Shown here: positions 9,616-24,600 of the stretch, one piece after another | How positions within the stretch are numbered: the first letter of the stretch is position 1 | Layout: every line of letters begins with the position of its first letter | DNA from: Reclinomonas americana ATCC 50394 | Taxonomy: Eukaryota > Jakobida > Jakobea > Jakobida | Assembly: GCA_048213135.1 (NCBI GenBank) | Contig: AFZH01020195.1 | Location: forward strand, 1 to 27,636 | Direction: 5' to 3' | DNA: 27,636 bases | Translations under genes and position numbers: made by a program | Notes under the pieces: model-generated | What the model was told of the DNA's origin: nothing | Seen by the model: only the letters and a program-made list of their open reading frames with translations | Database searches by the model: none

Positions 9616-12606
9616 CTGGGAGTACGCCGCGCCCACTGCGAAGCTCCAGCAGCGCACAGCGGCGCGTGCAGCGGGACGTCACGGAAGGCTCCCGGCTGCT
9701 GAGCGCGCAAATGAAGCCGCGCGTCAATACCCAAAAGCCACACGAGAACATTGGCCACATATCGCGCCGTTCCTGGCAAACAAGTGCGTAAATCACATTG
9801 AGGCGTCGTTCGCCGAGTGATAGCAAACCACAATTCTACACACCAGTGCCATTGAAATACGCCAGCTCAGACAACTTTGTCAGACCGCTGTCGAAAACGA
9901 TTCGCCCGCGCTGTCGGCCGTCTGTGGCGACGGACCAATCGCAAAATGCAAGAGCCGTTCTGCCATCAGATCCAACCTGCGCAAACCATGCCGCGGCTTA
10001 ACATAGCACCAACCTCGGCTACAAAATACGTCGAACACCACGCACCGCAAGCTGACGAAGCTCTGGAAGCGCAGGCTGGTTGGGCAATCTTCGAGGCTCG
10101 ATCGTGCAAATGGTGTCACCCTCGAAGAGCTCTGTCGCACACAGTCAGTCATGTGAAACATGACAGCAACGAAAGTGTTTTTTTTTTTGACGCACGACAG
10201 AGTCCGCTGGTGACGGGGTGTTCGGCGAACTCCAGTCGCTCCAGCGGCCGGTCTTTGTGAGCCGCCGGACGCACCCTCATCTCCTGGCGGCCAGCGTTTC
10301 CACGATCGACAACCTCCCACTACAGACAGATAACAACGACAATGAGTCTTAAGCGACATCGGCCAGCGACACGAAACTGGATAATTTGACCGCACCCCGG
10401 TAAGGCGCTCCATCACCACCGCTGCATGATCAATGTACGGCATATTGTCGGCGCAAATAAGGAGTCCGCCACCGCGAAGATGGAAGCGCTCGCATGCATC
10501 TGCAAGTCGCTGCCAACCATCCAACCATTCGGCATCGGACGGCGGTCGTCGGAAGCTGTCTCGCCAGTCCAGCGCGTCACTGGAGATGAGAATGGCCACG
10601 GAAGCACCGCGGCGACCGTCCCATTCATCCAGTACCCGAATGAAGTCCTCTTCAGTGTCTGCGTCAATGCGGCGGAAGCCCTTCGTCTCCAACAGTGGAT
10701 GGACAGTCTGATGCAATTGAGCCTCGTGGCGCTGTCGACGCACGAAATTGCCGATAAGAATTGTGAATTCGCCAAAGCGTCCGTCGCGACCGAGGTCGTT
10801 CACAGTCTCCACCGGATTTCGTTGCTGTTTGGTGCTGAGCACCGGATTCACCAGACCTGCACGTCTACGTCAGCTCCAAAGCACATAGACGCTCGGTGAA
10901 GAAGTGCACAAGTGCTGCACAAACCGTTAAATACGTTGAGATAGCGCAGCAGCTGCGCATCCTTCACCAGGTGGTAGCTGTTGCAACCGCAACTTGATGA
11001 TTAGCAGCCGTATTGCAATTGTTTGAGTGAAAGGCAGCCGACGACACAACACACCGCAGGAAGTAATTCACACGCCACTGCACCAAGTGGCTGAGGTCGA
11101 CCACAACGGCAGCATTGCGCACACCGCCTGCGCCCATGCCAGCCGGAAGTTCGAGCGTGCGAATGCGCTCCTCAATTCCCATGCGGAAACGTGACACTCG
11201 TCGCGCGCCTTCGCGGGTCTCAGTGCCGAGGCGACCGAGCTCGCGTTGTCGGAGTGATCGAATGCCCCAGTCAAAGAGCTCAAACACTGGCTGCGTCGCC
11301 AACTCATCTGGTACCTGCAATCACATCGAAGGCATCAGACACCACAACACACGCCTTGAAACCACTAGTCAGAGCGTGTGAGGTTCAACGCAACAAACGT
11401 CTCGTTGCTGCACAAAATAAGTCGCTGCCAGTTGACTCCAAGTTCACCACCGGGTCGCAGCAATCCGTGCAACACAGATTCAGGGACAAAGAACGTGTTC
11501 GGGGCGCCCTGTCCGGGAATGACCACTCCGTGGAAGCGCCACAACGGAGAGCTGGCAAGTTGCTCCAACTGGTCCATGTCTTCAGTGGGGCGGCTGACCA
11601 TCGAAGCATCACAGTGAACCACGCGCGCGTGAGCTATTCGCTCGCCACAGAGACTATCAGCTTCACATTATACACACATACCGAGCCATGAGTTGCGACG
11701 TGAGAACAATATCTCGATGCATGGATGGCGGGTACGGATACTTGAGACGCGCGGCTATCTCCAAGCATACATCATAGGGGATTCCGCGATGACGAGTGTC
11801 CGCAACTGTCCATACAACACGTGAATGATTAAGAGCTCGCGGCAAGAGTTTCACGAGAATACCGCACACATGCACTCAAGAACACGCACTGATGTGGAAT
11901 GTCATCGGCACGAACGGTGCAAAGAGAGACGTCAGCCACAGCATGGAAGCCTCAGCCAGCTTCTGCTGCCTGAGTGCCGGCTCATCTGGGTGCTGAACAG
12001 CCATGTAAATGGTTGTCCTCTCCAGCAGCACAAGAACGAGATCTTGTCGCTGGCGACATTCTTCCGGAGTACCACGGGCAACTCGGAGATTAGTTGCGAA
12101 ACTGCGATCGCAAGCACAGGAATGAGTTTCTTTCACAACTGTGCAACAACACAGAGTGCGCGATTATGCGCACCTACTGGCCCAAGTGAACAGCTTCTGA
12201 AGGAAACCAAAGTCGCGGCACAAACGCAGCAGCTGTTCGCGAAGCACGTTCTCCTGGCTGACGATCATCGCGCCAGCAAAGTGCTGCTCGTCACGCAGGT
12301 GGCGCAAAAACTCCAAGAACTCGGAAAAAATGCGGTGGTGCACTGTACCCTCCAAGACACTGACAGGAGCATCGCGAAGAAGCTTCCAGCCAGAGTACAG
12401 GATGGGACAAGTGGGATTACCCGAATCAGCATTGTCAAAGTTGAAGTGCACCAACTGCGACATGTGCACGCTGCGTGAATACACACGCGAAGCACGACAC
12501 GTACGATAAAACGCAGCATGAACGCACGCATTGAACGCCAAGCTCTGTGTCCAGTTCAACAAGTGCGCACAGGTTCGACGGGTGAATGGCCTGACGTGTG
12601 GGTGAT

Positions 12607-12637
<31 letters not shown>

Positions 12638-15600
12638 TACCCACACATACATACAGGGCGCCGAGTCAGATGTCAGAGAGTTAAGAGGACAGGAACTCAG
12701 CATTCACCTGCAACACTGAGCCCGGGCTTGGTGCAGACTTTAGAAGGTTGAGCACAGCAGTCGGATCCTGCAAGTAGTTTTCCTCCCACTCAGTCTTGAC
12801 GATCTCCCAAGGAATGGTGGCGTTCACATCCTGAGGCATGCAAAATGAATAGTTTAGAGCGTTGAGATTAGGGTAACACGCACACACGCACGCACACACA
12901 CACACATACACGCACCAGCTCGGCCTTAATCTGAGGAAAGTCAACAAGAAGAAGCACATCAGATCGTCACCGAAATTGCAAACAGAGTCAATGTGTGAAT
13001 GAGTAGTTGACGCACCCACTGCAGATTGCGGTACACACGCGGATTTTCCACACGGCGGCAGATAGCGCGACAGCGAGTGAGATCTGACACTCTACCAGGA
13101 CCGACCACGCGGGGGAACCCCTCCTGCAGCGAGCCACAAGCATGTTCAGATTGTCACGTGCTTGAAGACAAGCGCCGCAAAGAACTCACTTGATCGAGAA
13201 CATCAAGCCGCTGCAAGCTGGCAGGATCAAACACGACAGGCGATTCACATGCAGCCGTCACATATTTGATCCACAAAGCAACTCGCATGAGAGGGTGCAT
13301 TTGACGGATGTGAGGTGAGTTGAACGCGACAAACTCCGGGAAGGACATGAGGACTGCACGAGAGTACAGTGAGCAAACAACGCAAATCGGCCGGTAAGTA
13401 TCGTGTAGCTTCCAACCGTCTTCCTGATCAAGCAGTGCCACCTGGGAAAAGCATAGCGGTTCATGCGTGCATGTCACAACACAAAACAACACGCAGCAAT
13501 GATCTGACAAACCGAAAAAATAAAGTTCAGCGGTGAACTGTCTGCGTAGTTGCACGAAAATGGACCGAGGCCGCCAACCAGTCGTCGCTCCCAGCCAAGC
13601 AAGGTGGCAACCAAATGCGATGCAGCAACTCTGGTACGACCAACAGCAGCACTCCGTCGGATTCCCTCAACAAAGGCGTGATCGACACGCGACACAATGA
13701 AGGTGGCCAGCTCACTGAAACAAAATCTCAGTATCTACACCACTTGTAGCAACGGCATCGAAAACGCACCGCGCGAGGTAGCCGCCCACAGAGGGCTCCT
13801 TGGAGAGTAGACTGTCGGCAGCGATGGGCACCCAGCTTTGACGCATCTGCTGATTCGCCAGTGCTTGATTCAGCATCATGCTGACGCGAATCGACAGAGT
13901 ATCGTCGCCAAAGAGCATCCGGCAGGCAATGCACCACTGGTTGATAAACATGAGGCGGTCGACGCTGTTGGGATCGTCGTCTGCCATGAAATCCGTCGCA
14001 TTGCTGACGCATTGAAGAATCTTGCTGATCTGAAGCGGCAACAGCGATTGTTTAGAAAGAGGCTCGAGGACAAGAAAAGACATACGGACACGAGCAAGCC
14101 CCTCGCAATCTGCCGCAGCACACACACCACACACACAACTTCGTCAAATGCCTACGCACCTTCAATCGGCCCATGGCCAGGCGACCTGGAGTACGCCGCT
14201 CTTGGATGAGTGCTTCGTCGTTGCGATCATGGCGATTCGCGATCAGGACAACTCGAGGCTTAGCTTGTTGAGCGTGCAGCCAATCAAACAATTCGCGTTT
14301 GCTGACTTCAGTCATCTGTCAGTGCATATTTGACAGAGCGGCGTGTCAGCAATCACGTATTCGAGGCCACATCCGCGAAACGCGAGAGCTCACCAAATGA
14401 AACTCATCAACGATAAGCAAGGCACGACTGACGTCAACATCACGGAAGTGCTCGTTTAGCACCGTGCGAATAGGGCCTGTCCACAACTGGTGAGAAGAAA
14501 CGCAAGCAACATAAACGGCTTTCGACAAAAAGATTGCGCAACATCGAATGAGCAGATCATTGGAACCGTCAATGCGCACAGTGCGATAACGACCACGAAG
14601 TTGCGCAGAGACCAATACGTGGAGCAGCCGCCGCTCGAAATCGAGCTGGAAAGACACGGCAACCATGCCACCTGCTTGTTGCACTGATTCGACGCCCTGC
14701 AGCTGCTCAGCTCGCTCATCACGCTGCAAAAAATCACGGATTCGTTCCAGCAGGAAAGTTTTGCCCGCGCCCGGAGGGGTGATGATCAAAAACGGTGCGC
14801 CGGGAACAAGGTAATCTTGGTTTCCTGCAGCTCCAGACCCAAACACAGATCGCAACAGGTGCTCTTCCCAGTTGGTCAACTTCGCCGACGGGACCTGCTC
14901 GTCCCACCTGTCAAACATCTGTGACAACGGAGACGTAAGAGTCTATCAAACGTGGTGCAGGAGAACGGCGAGAACAAAGTAACCGGCAGATCCTGGTCTA
15001 GACTGGCGCGTTCGCACGACTCGCGCGTAAGCAGTGCCATGTCTCCTTGGTGGTAGTGGAAGTCTTTCATACGCTCCATCGTGTGTGCAGAGTTGATACG
15101 CGAAAAGTCGGTGTCGATGAATCGGATGCGGTCACGGACCTGAAGCGATCGTTAAATAATCGTGTGCATTAACTACAAGCATACCACTGCCGCCCAGCAA
15201 CAAACCTCGGGAAGATTGCGCGAGCAATCAATCTCCTGGATAATGAACCAGCACCTTTGGAAATAGATGAGACACAAGAAGCCAAGAACGAGTCGAAATC
15301 AACACTTGTCACCATGGTTGATCTTTTGTGAATTCGAGGATCCACTTCAACAACCGGTCTGCAATCATGTAGTTTGACGATGCTACGCATGTAACACACA
15401 GGCACACGCACACACACACACACACACACACATACACACAGCCGTCTGTCAGAGACAAACCAAGTCGGTTAAAGCATGGGCAGCAACAGAAACCTTTCAG
15501 CACAATGATAAAGTTGCCCTCGGTTAGCAGCCCAAGCATCTGTCCGTACATGTACTCACTCGAGCGCACGCTGCTCAACTGGTACTCTCTGTTTGGCAGC

Positions 15601-18600
15601 GGAGTTTCGTCACCAGGGTCCAGAAGCTCGCGTACGCCCTGAAAATAAAATAGCACAGGAACGATAGTCAGCAAATCGAGTGTGCGCAGCGAAGGCAAAC
15701 TATCAATACGCACATGACGCTTGAGAGCAAGCACACCGAAACCATCTTTGCGTTGCAGCAAACGTGATCTTGCCTGACCGAGTGGGACGTCCAAATTCGA
15801 CAGCATCTCACGGACGGGGCACACTTGTTGCAGCGACGACATGACAACTCGACACTGCAGCGATTCCTCACTCTGGCAACAAAATCGCAGGTAAGCAGTC
15901 GATTCTGTATGATGCCTAACACAAGTACGGAGGCGATCGTGATCAAACACAAACCGTGACAAACACCCCTTCGCGAGAAACAATCGGAACTTGAGCACCG
16001 CGATCGTCAACCAAACGTTGGTCAAAGAGCTCTTCCAGCATGTAAGCACGAGCTGCCTGAGACAGCGGTGCAACCAAAACGTGATAGAGCCATCGTCTGA
16101 ATGCAACGCCGGAGCTCATCAAACGCGGCGAGTAGCACTGCAGTCTATGACACGTATTGCAGCTGAAGTAAGATAACGACGCACTCACGAAGAAGTACTG
16201 CAGTGCGTCACCTGAAGAAATCAGCCGTCAGAACGGCGATGGTAGCGCCCTACTCAGAAAAAGCGCGAGTTCAATGAGACGTTCTGTAGCATATGCAAAG
16301 ATCAGCAGTACTGCATCTTACCTTGGCAAATCGCCACTCATGCACGCGAGTTGGTGGCTCGAGTACCAAAATCGGAAGTTCGATACCCAAAATGTCGAGC
16401 ACACTCGGCACATCGTCGCCAGCTTCATGAATCTCGTCCTGGGCCACCGTGGTTGTGCACGATACTCGGCGCTGGGCAAAGTCGCAGAGAAGCTCGGGGA
16501 AATGCTCGCAGCGCACACAAATACTTGTCTGCGCTCGACGCTTGAGCAAGTCATGGGGAAACAGCGTTTGTAGCAGCGGCGCGAACTCGATTCCAGGGAG
16601 GAGACCTTGAAGCGGTCCCTATGTGCATGTCGCGCAACAAGGTGAGGAGACGCAAAGAAAGGGGGGTTACGACTGAGCAGTGAACAACGTACGTTTGCAT
16701 TGGTTGCAATGTCGACCAGCTCCTGCAGTTCTGTTTCGGAGATTGTAATACTGCTGATTGCACCGCGCAGCCATTCCTGGGTGGCTTGGTACAGATCAGC
16801 AACGTACTCGAGTCGAAGCATCTCGTCTGCGACTCTGAAGTCCTTCAGTTGCAGCCTGATCTTCGGCGGGACTTTCATCTCCGTAGTACGAAGAACATGT
16901 CCGAGCATGATCTGCACATCCAGGAGACGCTGTGCAACGGCAGAGTTGGGATTCACCTCACCACAGCCACATCACCGACCGAGTCTCATCCACTCACATC
17001 AGTGTACGCCGCAGGTCGATAACTCGGCGGTGCCCTTCGCAGCCGAATTCGAGGTGTCGGTGGATCCGGAGTTGTCACAATGCTAATGGCAAACTGACAG
17101 AATGATACAAACAGACGTCGCGTGTTGCCAGAAAACCGCAGTACATCGGCGGCGACGAGCAAATTCACGGGCAGCGGCTGCAATTGGACGAGAGGTGAGA
17201 CATACGCGGAGCTGAAGTGATTGCAATGACCCATGCATTTCCGCTGCACACCATGGACTCGCACTGCCGTCGTAGGAATGGTTCAAACCCGACTCCAGCA
17301 ATCGTTCGCACGTCGATAATGTGAACCTGAAAAGACGCAGCTCACCAGAGTCAGGCTTCTTCGAAATAGCCATCGCATCGGAGAGAAGAATCGCACTTTC
17401 CACAAATCTCCCGCTGCGCGGCGAAGAATCATACCGCGACCGACAAGAATCGACTCTGTAGGCAGTTTCTGCAGCTCTGCCCATATCGAATCTGCGTCGC
17501 CGTAGAAACGCCAAGTTGTGCCCTTGGACTGGTGTTTAGAAACACAAAATGAATCGTACATGGAATGAGTGAAAACTTTCGTCCGCGCACGAGACAGCTG
17601 TACGCAACGTATGTTGCACTTTCTGCAAGCCTTGAGGGCACAACATGGTAGATATTGCACCCATCTTCTCCGAAGCCAAGCCACTTGCACGACAGTTCGC
17701 GGTTTTGAAGTAGCCAACCCTTGTCTGCATTGTGATTGTCAACTTCATGCTCGGCATAGCGCAAAAAAATATCTCGCGCGCTTGACGTAGACACGAACCG
17801 GTTGCAAGACGAATCTCGGTGGAGTACTGCTGGAAGTGGAGGACAAACAAATCCGGGCACAACACAAGCACTGGTGACTGGTCACTAGCACGGCGGATTC
17901 CCACCTCGCCAAACAAGTCGCGGACTCCTTGCACTTCATCGCTCCTGACATCAGTCGCCTGAGGTGCTGGCTGGAAAAGTGGAACAGCAAGGTGCGACGG
18001 CTGGTCTACAGCGTTGTCGTGGTCGTCCTCGCCATCGGCTACAGCAGCAAGCGTGTGTAGAGAGTGAGAAGTTCACGAATCTTCTGAGCTCCAGAAAGAA
18101 CAGCAATCATTCACCAGGCGCCGCTTGTTGAACTCCATCGCCCGCGAAAACGTCGTGCTGACTCACATCAGCATGAAGGCGCTGCACAAATTCCAAGTCC
18201 AACTGGCCAGTTGTAACCAGCGGCAACTGAAGCTGCACTCCATCGCCGAACACCTGCACATAGTGCTCCATGCGGTCCAACTAGCGACACAACAATGAGC
18301 AGCGCACCACACTGGCGCGACTGCGCTCGGGCGACACTAACCGGAATTCCACATCTCTGTGCCTCAAGAGTCGTCCAGCGAAGTTCCCGGAAGGTGCTGC
18401 TGCATACGGCGAGGCCATGCCGTTCGTACTCCTGCAGCAGGCACTGCAACGCGTACGACGAAGACGTGCCGAGGCCAAGTCTTGAAACGGTGAACCGGAA
18501 AACAGCTGTTTGAGCAGCGTAGGTAAAAGTACACCGCTACCACATTATTAAGCAGGAGAAGAGATCACGCTACACACCGGCACAGTACTCCACACGGTCG

Positions 18601-21600
18601 CGGACAGCAGCTATTCCCGCGACGTAGAACTCAATCATCGAGGCAACGTAGACATCGCGAAGGTCTGCCATATCGCTCTCTACGCGCAGTGCAATTTGCG
18701 CGAATGCGCTGCAGCTGTCACGTACAAACCGAGTGCGGTTCACATCGCCGGCTAGCGGAGCCACTTCTTGGGCAAGGGCCTCTCCGAAGAGACGGCCAAA
18801 TTCAGCGGGGACAGTGCCATACATATGCAGCAGGTCGGCATCTCGCAACAGCGATTGCTGCGCATGCCGGTGAGAGCGATGAGAGAAGCGGTAAAGTAGG
18901 CACCACAGTTGCAAATGAGACGTGCCTCAGTTTCTGGCATAAGGCGCATATTTTCGGCCCACCGCGACAGATTCTCCACATGTGCATCAAATCTTGCTCG
19001 GCGCGGAGGATGAGACGAGCGAAAAGGTTAGTAAATGTGCTGTATATTTAAACAGAACGCACCTCGGCACTTCCCCAAGCGATAGCAGCGCGGACCGAAA
19101 CACGTCTGCATTTGCATTGACGACTCAAGGGTCAACGATGAAGTACACAGACATGCCGATACCAGCACACCCGATTCAAAAACTCACCGAGTGTCCCAGC
19201 AACATCTTCGGGTCGTCGGTTGCCAAAGCGGAACAATGGACGGGGGCGACTGAAGGTTGAGTTTAACGTTGACGGCAGCGGAAGCAACGTCTACGAGGAC
19301 CTAACAATTAGCGAACATTCTAGTTCGGAGTGCGCTGCACTCACGTACCATGGAATGGTTGATTCGTTGCACTCGGGCAATCTCTTCCATCACGGGCCCA
19401 AGCACATCCTGCGGAGAGCGCAGGGCTCGACGAAGCGCCTTGATATAACGCAAAGACAGATGAGCACTCAAAAGAAACACAGTGCTGTACGGATGTGTCG
19501 ACTTCCTAACCGCTCTGTCGCCACCAGCAGCATTGATAAGTCGCCGGCGTTCAGCGACAGGGCGCATCCACAAACGGAGGCGATCCAACGACACTCCAGC
19601 TGACAGGAACCAAAAGAGAATGACTGGAAATAGAGTCGAGGTCAGTAACGAACTGAAACTTTCAGCAAGAGCGTGCGACGAACCGAGAGCGGCGAGAGCG
19701 CGAGTTCCGGATGCTCGGTCGATGTTCCCGTACGAGTCAAGAACCACAAGCTCTCGAATGTGCTGAAGAACGATCAGGTTGTCACCGATCGTGGCTGGGG
19801 TCATTCCGCCCATAATATTCAGATGAAGAGACAGCTCCTTGGTGACAAGCTGCTGTATCGTGTCGTCATCAGATGCACGCGCGACGTACATGTCTGACGG
19901 GAAATCGTGTTCCAAGTCGAAGGCGGCAAGCTGGGAGAGAGCTTCCTCAGACGCAACAAACTCACGTATATGGCACGCAACAAAACAAAGGATACCTCAT
20001 CTTGGTCCACCCGCCGACGCGAGTCCACAAACACGTGAATCTCGTACGAGTGCAAGCCGCTGGGACTCGCTTGGTCTGGACTCTGGTCTGTTACCAGCAG
20101 TGACAGGAGATCTAACGGCCTGTCACCCATGACGTTGGCGTAGAAGTTGAACAACTCAGGTTCTAGTCGGTAGGGCTGCAGCTGCAAGTGAGACACATGC
20201 TGCGATTTTCGGAGACGTCAATCCACGTACCTGCATGAAGAAGCGTGCAAAGTCGTCGCACAAATCAGGGTACTGTCTCACGAAACGCTCATGTGCAGTC
20301 AACGGATGCCGCCGCATCTCCTGTGACAAGGACACGCTCGTGAACGAAGAATGGTTCAGGTGCACATATACGAATTGAACTGAACGTACCTGGAACCAAG
20401 CAACTTCGTCATTTCGCGGAACTGCAGATATTGGCTCGACAGGGTGAATGCACCATGCGAGAAGCATGAGGAATCGATTCGAGGCAGTCAGGCGTTCCCG
20501 AACGTCCGCCTGCACTCCCATCACTGCATATCAGCACCCAGACACGCAAAGCTTGTGACCACACATACGCATTCACGCAACTGCACGGCGTGCAACAGAG
20601 AGCAGCGTACTGATGCGCGACCCACCGCCACCGAGGAGGCGACTGATGTCATCCAAAATGGCTGGCACCGACTCGCCATCTGCATTACGCATTAGCAGCA
20701 TGCACAACAGGCAAACGGGGTCGACCGCAACCAGCATCTACCAGCTACACGACGGCGAACTTGATCATCAGAGAACTGATCGAGAACCACCTCAATCATT
20801 CTATCCATTACAATGGCAGCACGTTCCTCGCCGATGTCGCCAAGAAGACTGAGGTTGCGTTGTCGCTTGGCGTTGATGACACTTCGAATACGGGACCCGG
20901 ACGGCAGCCGATTACAGAGAGCATCTGCACAAAGTCGAACCCTCTCATCCCCACCTTCAATTGACACACAGACAAGATAGTCAGCTTACTGAGCGAACGA
21001 TGGCAAGTGCAAGTCATCAAATTCACCAACAACAAGGTCAACAAAGGCGAACATGTCATCTCGTGTCAATCTCGGTGCCGAGTCCAGAGCGGCAACCCAG
21101 TCAAAGAAAAACTGCTCGCATTCGACATCCTCCGGCTGCACAGCACTCATCTCCGTTAGCAAACAAACATCAATGTCGTAGGCTGTGATGTCGTAACCAT
21201 CACGACTCACCCCGTAGACCTCGAGAACCAAATTCACAAAGCTCTCAATACGCGCATCTCGCTGATCGGCAGCCGATGTCAGCCGATTGACCATCGTCGG
21301 CATGCAGCGACCGCTTGCATGACATAAGAACTCGCGCATGAGTCGCACATCTGTGGCCGTTGGGGCGCTTTGCAGAATGTAGTTGCAGAACCCGCGCAAC
21401 AACGGAAGCTATAGATGCGGAGTGAACAACTGCCACGACTCCAGAAGCGCTGACCGCAACCCAAACACTGACCTGTAAAATTCCAGTTGCAGACCGATTC
21501 ACTGCGACCTCATTCGACAGCAGAAAGTGAACAAACGCCGCACCAAATCGCTGTTGCCTGCTCTCATGCACAACAACTGTTAGTGACTGAAGATGTGGAG

Positions 21601-24600
21601 ATAGAAGTGGGTGACAAGCAGCGAAACGGTTCAGTGATGAACTGTGCTTCATCCTGCGTCATCTGCACCATCTTCTCGTGGACAGCGTGGTGAGCGAGCA
21701 GAAGATCGGGCGGGCCTGGTGCAGTCGCGCATGAGATTTGTCAGTTGCATTTTTCAACGATCACAAGACTAGTAATCACACACGGGTACACCACCGTTCA
21801 ACGACAATAGGATTCGCAATGTTTGCACGTTTGGCTCACGGATTGTTATCTGCGCCCACAGTGAGTGAACACGTGACATACATATGCTCAATGGAACTAT
21901 AAATCGCAACTGGGATGCCCAACAGGATGTCGACCTCATCGTTGGTGAAGACCGTGTCCTCCATGTGTCCACCCATAGCCAAGTACCAGCGGACGACGAG
22001 AATCGTGCGGCGCAGCGCATCTGAATGCTGCGCACGAGTAAGCAAACAAAAAAGTGCAACACGTCCACAACCACTGCGATGGGATTCACGAACCACCACA
22101 TGTTGCAAGAGCGGAGACTGGACAATGTCGCACAACAGACGCAGCTGCGTGTTCAAGATCTCATCCGATGTTGTCTCTGCCATCACCTCCAGAGTGATCA
22201 CCAGCGACTGAATCGGATAGTAGCACAAGAACTTGAGTGGAAACGATGTTGAAGTAGTCACGTGGAGCAACTGGCGCAGAGTGAGTTTGAATCGATGAAG
22301 GTGCTCGACCAGGTCATTCCAATCCAGAGAGTCGGGATGCACCACCAAGCGAGATAGGTGCTGCTCAAACATCGAGATGGTGCTGATGGCGTTTGTCTCG
22401 CGCGCAGCGTATTGCACAGGACTGTGCGCAATGACACAGTGAGAACGCTAACAACAGCAGACAAAAAATCATCCTGAAGTTACGAAACTTTTCTGTACCA
22501 TCGGGCGCCACACGAGCAACGCGGCGATAAAGCGACTGAATGACAGTGGTACTGTCGGTGGTCAGCACGAACGTCGGCCCAAATATCGGTGTGGCATCGG
22601 TGTCGTCGGGCACGGCAACGAGCTGGAGCAGCCGTACGTACATCTCCAGCACAATCTGCTGTGGCATGAATTGCAGGATTGGAGAGAGCAGAGGATCTGC
22701 AAGAAAATCCTCAAGCAGCACATCCTCCTGCGCAGAATCGCATAGGCACATCCATCGATCGTGAGCTTCGCGCAAAATCTTTCCGGAACAACAATGCACA
22801 CCTGTATTCGTTCCTGCTGTCGATCTGGATGCAGGAATGTGATGTACAGGAGGCCGAAGAATAGCTCTGGCTGCGCGAGAGAGCCAGGGCAGCGGGTCTC
22901 CTCAGCAGCGATCCTTTCGCGCAACATGCGGCTTGTCGAAGAAATGTCCTTGGCAACAAACTCCAAGTGGAGGCGACCGACGACAAATTCCAGCATCCTC
23001 GCACACGCCGATTCGTCACACTCTGGGAAGCGTTCTCGCAAGACTTTGGAGATGCCAGAGATGTCAACACTTCCGCTCGCACCCAGCACTCCGGCCAGCA
23101 CTGGAACAACGGTAGAGTTGACCCAGCTGCCACAAAAGACTCTAAACAGGCCGTAAGAAAGAGTCAATGTGATACATGCTCTCTCATCACGGCAGGATCG
23201 CGAAGAAAGTGATCTCACCGCAGCGCACGGAAAAGTGCACGGAATGATGTCTCGCGTGCGACGATCTCCTGCTGTGAAATGGGAGGCGCAAGAGCCAGGG
23301 CGCCGACCATAGGCTGGGCATCCACCGGAACCTGCTCGACTGAAGAATCAAATGCAGGCATTCGAATGCTGGTGGAATCACCAGTGAGTTTTCGCACAGC
23401 TGTCAGGAGCGCGACGACACCGCGACTCACCGAAACGTGTTGATCAAGTACACTACGCCACTGACAGACAGCTGCGAATGCCGAGGCAACCGGTGACTGA
23501 AGACGAATACAGCCTTGACAATAGGCTCCACGCTGTCGTCAGTACGAACAGTGCACTGAGCGGCGAGTTGACTTGTTTGCTCGTCGTCAAGATGCTCGGC
23601 ATACAAGAAGGTGAGGCATTGCTCTGCCTGTGGCAGCTGCTGGATACGCAGAATCGTCTGCCGCAAGTTCGCAATATCGTCGAACTCGCGACGGCAATCG
23701 ACCATCTGCATCAAGACATGGAGTGGGTCATGCAAACAAACATATCGACCACACTTTGCAAGCTAACAGGCACGTGCGACCAGGCCACGAAACTTGCATA
23801 TTCAACATGGAAGTGATCTTGCCACCAAGGAGCAGCGGATCTCGACACTCGACGAAACAGACGTTTTCGAAGGGATTTCTTGCGCGACCGGCATCGCTCA
23901 TGAAGTTGAAAAGTACCGTGTGGTTGGTCTCGTCGACAACATGCTGCTTGACGTGTGGAGCCGCGTCGCGCAGTATTGGAAGAAACTCGTCCAGTCGATT
24001 GATGCCGTTGCTGTTAATGTCGTGGAGCGCCGGTGATGAGGTGCCGTATGCCTACAAAATGATGACGGTCAGTCAACTTTCCAGGTACCTCACTAAGTGC
24101 AAAGAATTCCTCGTACTTTGCACTGGGGAACGAGCACTGCAAGCGTGCTTGCAGGCACATGCAAGTTCGCGAAGAGCTCAGGAGGCAACATGAACACACT
24201 CCGTAGAGCATTCTCGTCGGCGACTACGCAACAGACAAATAAGAACGCGGTGGTGGTACGAAGATTGCAATGCAAAGCTCACCAAGGAAGGTGCGTAGCT
24301 GCGGCTGCTGGCAGGTACGGAGCAGCTGCTGCAAAACAAACGTAGGGACGCTCCCCTCCAGCCAGACCGTCGTAAACTGGAACATGCATCGAGACGCCTG
24401 CGGAGAAGCAAAGAACTTGAAATCAGTGAACTATGACAAGTGGGATGAGGGTTTGTAACGAGGGACCTCTTCTTTGATGCGCTGCACTTCGTGGTGGACG
24501 TTGAGTTCTGTGACCTCGTGACTAGACGCATTCACAGTGGGGTTGAGGAAATATATAATGAAATGCAGCAGCTCAAACCACTTGGTCGCACAACGCACAC

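Noticed and set aside
11825-12478. 217-residue plus-strand open frame
   Set aside because: It lies antisense to clean minus-strand exons of the giant gene (e.g. WKLLRDAP..., GTPEECRQRQ...) and crosses their splice sites. It has no domain.
23982-24023. EF-hand or dockerin-like loop (DINSNGINRLDEF) in the giant protein
   Set aside because: Only one loop, one residue short of the dockerin pattern and with Asn where EF-hands need a hydrophobic residue. No partner loop nearby.
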